Source: Diphasiastrum complanatum (lineage: Eukaryota > Streptophyta > Lycopodiopsida > Lycopodiales > Lycopodiaceae). From it: a stretch of DNA of 64,000 nt. The stretch is taken from the NCBI GenBank assembly GCA_029204225.1, contig CM055101.1, positions 45,630,180 through 45,694,179 of the forward strand. The letters run 5' to 3'. Every line of letters begins with the position of its first letter. The stretch's first letter is position 1. Of the stretch, positions 57,849 through 64,000 are shown piece by piece. The notes beneath the pieces are model-generated. The model was not told where the DNA came from and did not search any database. It saw only the letters and a program-made list of their open reading frames with translations. A program made the translations under genes and the position numbers.

Positions 57849-58700
57849 GTGGCAAAGAGGACCTTGCGAATCGATACACCGAAGTATGATGGGGACTCAG
57901 ATCCAGTTTGTTTCCTTCAAGACTTCGACAATGCTTGTAAGTTCTATGGAGACAGTTTGGACACTGAAAAGTTAAGACTGTTTCTGATGGTTCTACAAGG
58001 CAATGCGAAAGAGTGGTATTTAAATCTAGAGAGCCCGGATATCGAGTCATGGGAAACCATAGAAAAAGCTCTCACCACAAGGTTTAAACCCTCCAAGCTC
58101 ACTCGAAGCCCTTTCGTCCAATTGACTCAGATCAAAATGAGGACCAAAGGAGTCGGCACCTATATTGAGCATTTTAAACATCTCAAGGTAGCGTGTGGGC
58201 TATAAAATCATCAAAAAATGGCCATTAAACTATTTTTAGTCAGTGTACCCAAGGCCATCAGGAGTGAATTGAAACCCGCAGACTCGTGATGAAGGGTCTG
58301 ACAAGGAATGCGATTATCGCGAGAAAAAGAGTAAGGGGTTGGATAAACACGAGACTTCACGTATTGAAGAATCCGCCTCAACCAGCACGGTCCATATCCT
58401 TCAGCATCTAGAAGGTTGGCAATGGGCACACCAAGCACAAATGGAGAAGTTGACCTTAGAGTTCCAAAAAAATGCTAAAGGATGTGGCCGAAAAGACCTT
58501 CCCTATCCATGAAAATATATGGTGCCCTCTGTGTGCTCAACACCATGCTGCTAATGAGTGCCCACATGCAAGAATGTACTATCAGCAAGCAACAAGACCA
58601 ATATACGATCCGTACCTCCAAATTATGCACCGAACTCCACTGCCAATGCATCCATGCAGAGGCCAGGAAAATACCAACCAAGGCCAATAAGCCCAGTTTT
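57849..58700 (+). pseudogene. Ty3/gypsy gag fragment with variant zinc knuckle
   Basis: The capsid-like region reads IDTPKYDGDSDPVCFLQDFD, LFLMVLQGNAKEWYLNLES and LTTRFKPSKLTRSPFVQLTQ, the plant retrotransposon gag domain. A stop at 58203-58205 and frameshifts follow. Further on, WCPLCAQHHAANECPHARMY gives a CX2CX3HX4C knuckle followed by PH (about 58,515-58,570). The remaining pol is not seen. Confidence 0.75.
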
Positions 58701-59921
58701 TCATCAACCTCGATCCACTGGTTCTATGAACCATCCTACACGACTTTTATATTCTCAACTAGAGTCTTCTTGTCCAAGGCCGATCGCTCTCCATCCAACA
58801 CAACAGCCTTTTGTAGAAAGGAAAATATTGCTACATCATCTATCACACAAGTTGATTCCGACTACATAGACCTAGCGATGTATTATATAGAAGCTACCAA
58901 TGTGCATGCTTATCAAGTTGATCCATTTGCACCTTACTAAAATTAGTAGTATTAGATGTGTCTAGGCTCGTCTAGTCTTACTGATTCTTTTGTCATCCAC
59001 GGATACATAGTTGCTTCCAATTCAAATAGAGTTACATCCTATCTAGCAACCATGTAAGGTCTATCTCAAACTCCATCCATAGATAAAACCTAGAATGTAC
59101 CACCTCAGATTTGTGTCTTCATTACATATCTATGACCAAGCAATTGATATCATACCCTGGAGCCAGTTTTGAGCTACCGCCTGATGAATCATGGCCGTAT
59201 GTTTTATCTGAGTGAAAGTAATCTAAGACATAATTGTCTTATTGCATGCTATGTAAATGTTATACGTTATCACTTGTTTTTCTTTGGTAGCAGAATAAAA
59301 TCTAAACACATAACTTGCCCATCATGTTTAGGCTTATACTTTATCCGTAATGGCTTAAGTTATTCAGTTCTAAGGTTAAATTGTCATGGGAACTGCACAT
59401 AGATATGTGATTTCAAGTTATGTAAAAGTTAGTCACAAAGGCCTATTGGGGGTTTGTCCCATGGCACCAGTGTAAATCAAAGTTAAGTTAGTCTATGTGG
59501 CTTACTTGTCCCACAGTGCATTTCTGTAAGTGACCAGCACTCCAAGTATAAATAGGAGTGGAAGAGTCCATTTTCAAGAAGAACCTCATTTTCAATACAT
59601 GCCTATCTTTCTCTTTGAGTGTTCTCCCTTGTGTGGTTTCATGTACTGTGTTACTTCACATTGTATTGTATATTATTCATCTGGCAACAGGGCCCTCCAT
59701 TCTCTAGTAGGGTAAGCCTTAGAGGAGGGGATTTTAGGTTAAGCTGTCATTGAATTAGGTTAGGCCATCATTTGAGTCAGTTCCTAAGTAGAGAAACGAG
59801 AGAAGAGCGGATCTTACCCTCAGAATACTCATCCTATGCTCATAATGCTCTTCCCATCCTCTTGCTCAAGCTAATTGGAGAAGCCATAGCGTAGACTAGT
59901 TGGGAGACTTCCATAGTCATG
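58701..59921. other. No gene; possible decayed LTR with a TATA box
   Basis: TATAAATAGG at 59548-59557, followed by a leader-like stretch, lies downstream in the orientation of the minus-strand gag. It could be an unrelated LTR promoter, but no boundaries can be fixed. Confidence 0.3.
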
Positions 59922-60944
59922 CTAGATGGAGCCATAGCTGATGGAGGATGCTGAAGATCCAACACAAACTGTTTCATCTTTAAAAGATACATCAATGTAA
60001 GGCATAGAAGAATTACCTGGTGCCTTAAAGGAGCGGTCACCTTTCTTCCATCTCTTCGGGCAGTCCTTGGAAAGGTGCCCTTTCTCCATGCAGGAGAAAC
60101 ACAGCTTGTCGCTTTTGGCCTTGTCGAAGTCCGCTCTCTCCAACCGAGGACGCTCCTTTTTCTTCCCCGAAGGAGAAGCTTTGTCGACCATGCGCTCCTT
60201 GTCTTTTTTGAAAGAAGGGCCCATGGAGGATTTGTCTTTGGCTTCGGGCTTTGGCTGCTCTTTGCGGGTTATCATGTTCGTATCGTTGAAAATCCAAGCG
60301 AAATGCACAACATCCTCTAAGGACTGTGGCTAATTACGACATACCTCCAACTGATATTCCTTGGGTAAGCCCAAAATGAAATGCAGCTTAAGGAGTACCC
60401 TGTCTATGCAGTTAAAAGCCCACGAAGCAGCCTCTTGGAAGTCTTGCAAGTAGACGTCCAAGGGCTTCGTCCCCATTTGCAACGTGGCAAAACGATGATA
60501 ATATTCAAAATTGTCTAGGACAGGCATAAAGGTAGCCTTAAAGGCTACCTGGAAGTCATCCCAAGTGGTTGGGACTGTAGCTCGGTCTTTAAGATCCTAC
60601 CACCACGAATACGCCTTACCACGTAAAAACATGATGGCCGTCGAAATATGCAAGCTATCTGGTAGATCGTGCATGGAAAAATGCGAAGTCCATCGATCTA
60701 ACCAGGCTAACACCACATCTTGGTGTCTGTCCTTCTTTTCTCCGGTAAAAAATTTCAGAGTAAACGCCGGGTTTAGGAGAGCTTGTCAAGACAAGGACAT
60801 AGCCCGAATCTCAACTTTCGCCCATTCATATTTTGAGCGTATGTCCACAATTTGTTGTTGTAATAAATTTATGGCATGCGTCATGTTCTCCATATCAGTC
60901 CCGACGGGACTTGGAACTCTAGTCTCATCCAAAAGGGTGTCCAT
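59922..60944 (-). pseudogene. Ty3/gypsy gag (minus strand)
   Basis: Starts MDTLLDETRVPSP at 60944. The capsid region reads FTGEKKDRHQDVVLAWLDRW, ISTAIMFLRGKAYSWW, a stop, DLKDRATVPTTWDDFQVAFK, FATLQMGTKPLDVYLQDFQE and LGLPKEYQLEVC. Then comes a basic linker and the knuckle CFSCMEKGHLSKDC (CX2CX4HX4C). Internal stops (including WW-stop, probably an old Gln codon) make it a pseudogene. No pol follows. Confidence 0.8.
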
Positions 60945-61575
60945 GGAAAAAGGAGTAATAGAGGAAAAACTAGAGGAAAAACGGAGAGCTACGGTGAAAA
61001 CCCTAAACCCTAAACCGCAAAAGGGAAAAAGCTAAAGCACGAGGCCTCAAGAAATAACCAATTTGAGAGCATGCAACTTGAGAGCAAAAGAACTCTACAA
61101 CAACTTGGGAGAATGAGGGAAAGGAAGTGAACGTATCTCCTTTACCCCCTCCCCAAAGCTCCTCTCCACCCTCATGCAAAAAGGACAAGTGGAGCCCAAG
61201 AAAGGCCCCTGCCCATTTGTCCCTTCTAGACCTTTCTAGACATGTGGTGCCACCCTAAGCTGCCACATGGATCATGGACCCCAAGGATTCCTTAAATACA
61301 ATTTTGGCCCTTTCTCCCCTCTCAAACTCCTAACGTACTACAGCTCTCTCCCCTCTCATGAAGATCTGCAGGTACAAAGATGGAGGAGGGAGAACGTACG
61401 ACCCTTCAAGGACAGGCCATTAGGGAGTACCGAACCACATTCACACAAAGGGAACGTGTGCAACTTAAGAAAAATCGATGGCTCTTTGATTATCACAAAA
61501 TAATGTCGTCGGAGAATATTGATTCAGACCGATATCTGAGAGTAAGTTCCTCGACCAAATTTCTTCCTTTGTAGC
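60945..61575. other. Leader of the minus-strand gag and unassigned DNA
   Basis: Two CCCTAAA units at about 61,002-61,016 lie in the leader. No primer binding site or LTR edge could be fixed. Confidence 0.35.
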
Positions 61576-63112
61576 CTAAGAGGCTACGATATACTCTGAT
61601 TCAGTGGAAGATAGAGCTATCAAAGATTGCTTGCAACTGTTCCAAGAAATTGGACCATTGTTGAGGAAGAATGTAAATCCGAAAGTAGATTTACGAGTAT
61701 CTACATCTCTTGCCCAACTTGCATATGTGTAACCACTGAGGAAATTGAGTTTGTCGTTGCCGACTGTTCCATAACAAATGCAAAAGTCCATAGTAGCTCG
61801 AAGATATCTCATGACTTTGATAAGAGCCTTCCAATGAGTTATACCAGGATTAGCCATAAACTGACTGAGAGAGCTTACTGCAAAAGCTATGTCCGGCATA
61901 CATAAGAGACCCTATAATAGAATGGTAAGGATACTCACACATCTGCTACTTCTCGTGAATTGTTTGGGGACACTGGTCCTTTGACAATTTGAGTCATGGT
62001 TCCATTGGCGAGAGAGCTCACTTGCAATTAATCAGATTATATCTGACTAAAATCTGTTGTGTAATGTAGATCAACTTCTATTTTCTATCTCTGTGGATTT
62101 GAATACCAAGGCAGAAATGAGCTTCGCCCAGATCGGTCATGTCGAATTCGGAAGATAGCATCGTCTTTGCTTCTTTTATCAGATCGGTACTATTGCTGGT
62201 ATCATCCACATATAAAGTGATAATGATAAAAGACTGTTGCACTGCTTTGAAGTAAACGTTTGAATCAGAAGAGCTAGGTGTGTAGCCGTGATTAATAAGA
62301 AAAGTATTGATCCTTTGAAACCATGCTCGAGCAGATTGCTTCAAGCCATAAAGTGCCTTATGGAGTTTGCATACATGATTGTGTTTACCCTCGATAATAT
62401 AACTTTCAAGTTGCACCATGTAAATGTCTTCTTCAATAACTCCATTCAAATATGTTGTCTATACATCCATTTGATGTATTTCCAAATCTGATGCAGTGGC
62501 AAATGATAGCAAAAGTCGAATAGAAGAATGCTTGACTACTGGACTTAAAGTTTCAGTGTAATCGATGTTGTATACCTGAGAAAAACCTCTGGCGACAAGT
62601 CGTGCCTTTCTTCTGTTGATGCTTCCACCTGCGTTGTACTTGACTTTATATATCCATTTACAATCAACTACATTTCTACAAGCAGGTAATTCGACAATCG
62701 TCCATGTCTGATTATTGATAAGAGATGAATACTCTTTATCCATAGCTTCTTTCCAGAGATCAAAATCAGGCTAACTGAGTGCCTCTTCGACAGATGTCGG
62801 TTCCTGAACAAAATAAGCTGTAGACTCGTCAATATACTGGTTGGGTGGTTTGTTAATTCTTGAAGATCTTCTGGGTAATAGAGGAAGTTGATCATTTCTA
62901 TCATACTGTAGTTGCTGAACTACAACATCATCATCTTCTGACCTGCCGTTGATTCGTTGTTTGTCGAAAGTAGAAGAGCTTGGACTTTCAATGGGAATAG
63001 TTGCCTGCAAAACTGGAAAGTTCAAAGCGTCAAGAGAATCTAACAGGTCGACTACATGGAAATTGCCCTTTCCTTTGAGGTTTTGAGACTGATCTTCGAT
63101 GAAGAATGCCAT
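61576..63112 (-). pseudogene. Ty1/copia pol fragment (integrase end, RT, RNase H)
   Basis: Minus-strand order: linker with RRSSRINKPPNQYIDESTAY and FVQEPTSVEEALS; RT with VDCKWIYKVKYNAGGSINRR and ARLVARGFSQ; the expected DVQTAYLNG reads DV-stop-TTYLNG at 62,459; then KLHKALYGLKQSARAWFQRI, LYVDDTSN and FDMTDLGEAHFCLGIQIH; RNase H with MPDIAFAVSSLSQFMANPGI, STFGFTFFLNNGPISWNS and ALSSTESEYIVAS. It is close in family to the plus-strand element at 45.7-50.6 kb. Stops and a small deletion after YVDDT disable it. No LTR seen. Confidence 0.88.
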
Positions 63113-64000
63113 TCATCACTCTAAACCATGTAAAGGCTGTGATTGGTCAAGAACACATTGAGGTCCAGCGATCGATAACAATGTCACTTTTTAATTCTTG
63201 AAACTGTCCACCCTGCCTCAATAGATAGCGATAGACAGTTTTGGATATGTGATAATCTTCTAAAAATGTAGGTGACAGTAATGATATAATTACAATTTTT
63301 CCATGCTATAACTTGCTCTTTATGGCTCAGAGAGCAGCAACGAAGGGTTGCCTCACTCATGCACATACTATATGCATTTTTGGTGATTGGAATGGGCGCT
63401 ATCCAACGATGGACATATCACTGCATATTGTCCAAAACATGAGTGTTTATCAATATTGATATGTTCTATCCAGTGATGGATTGCATAGGCATGATGGACT
63501 CACATTTACTCACCAATTTACACATAGAGCCCCTGCTGTTCCAACAATGGGCGGGAGAGTGATCTCCTTTTCAAGTGTTAATACTGTAAATTTATTTATG
63601 GCTAACTGTCTAGCGATGGACCATGAACTTATGCTATTTGTTCATAGACTTCTTCGCTTGATATCTCATGTTGTAGCTTCATTATACTGCTCCGGCTTTG
63701 TTAGAATATTACTTGGTTCTTTCCTGAACCGATACTCACTATTGAAAGGTATGCAACCAACTGGATCTCTGCAATGCAAGTTAACTAACACAGTCAAGAG
63801 ATGTCTTGTATAGTGCTTTCTACATAACTTCTCGTAGCAATACGCTCAGTCCACGGTTTCTTGGCTTGCTTATGATCTAAAAGAGTAAGAACTCATTCGC
63901 TTAAAAACTACTATGGTTGCCTCTCAAGAAGCTACGTCTACAACTATTCAGGTACGCTTCCCGAGTTTAAATAAATTATTCACAACTGTTGGAAGTAAAT
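63113..64000. other. No gene recognised
   Basis: A 110-aa plus-strand frame (63481-63813) has no motif I can name. The rest is AT-rich, with no clear repeat. Confidence 0.4.

Noticed and set aside
61000-61018. Telomere-like CCCTAAA repeats
   Set aside because: Only two units, in the leader of a gypsy gag; no interstitial telomere array.

Overview
This window is nuclear DNA of a land plant, dominated by transposable elements. The plant call rests on the C-terminal exons of a full-size PDR-type (ABCG) ABC transporter, on plant-type hAT, Ty1/copia and Ty3/gypsy chromovirus remnants, and on a plant initiator-tRNA-Met primer binding site. The ABC gene has an intron of about 8.5 kb filled with retroelement debris, which suggests a vascular plant with a large genome, such as a gymnosperm or fern. 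The sequence alone does not settle the species.

Region 1 (1-22,777) is GC-rich and is a chain of five related DNA transposons (A to E) joined end to end, separated only by (TA)n microsatellite tracts. A and B are decayed and on the minus strand. C (9,467-15,712, minus) appears intact. D (15,830-21,966) is the same 6.2-kb element inverted, so C and D form a palindrome of roughly 2 x 6.2 kb. E is a short non-autonomous relative. The full element is unusual for hAT because it has two convergent genes. One is a four-exon transposase (BED finger, DUF659/RNase H-like core, hAT dimerisation motif, then a 540-residue Pro-rich/acidic tail with two AT-hooks; 1,336 aa after predicted splicing). The other is a 121-aa charged, probably coiled-coil protein of unknown function. 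The ends begin CATAG, are packed with GGTACC/GGATCC palindromes, and abut (TA)n. My main hypothesis is a two-gene, AT-hook-bearing hAT lineage that inserts into TA microsatellites. Copy A is interrupted by a 1.2-kb foldback-shaped chromovirus LTR derivative with a 5-bp target duplication.

Region 2 (22.8-41.5 kb) is AT-rich. It holds broken gypsy pol fragments, a 464-bp MITE with a 9-bp target duplication inside a gypsy integrase, the last four exons of the ABC transporter (27,891-37,432, plus strand), and long stretches without recognisable genes. Region 3 (41.5-64 kb) starts with a 118-bp (GA)n tract and continues with nested copia and gypsy remnants on both strands and several minisatellites. 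Many stop codons in the copia copies fit CAG to TAG or CGA to TGA changes, the pattern expected from deamination of methylated CHG/CG cytosines.

The only convincingly intact coding regions are the C-element transposase (spliced), the two 121-aa accessory ORFs in C and D, and the visible 3' part of the ABC transporter. All exon boundaries and target-site statements were read by eye.
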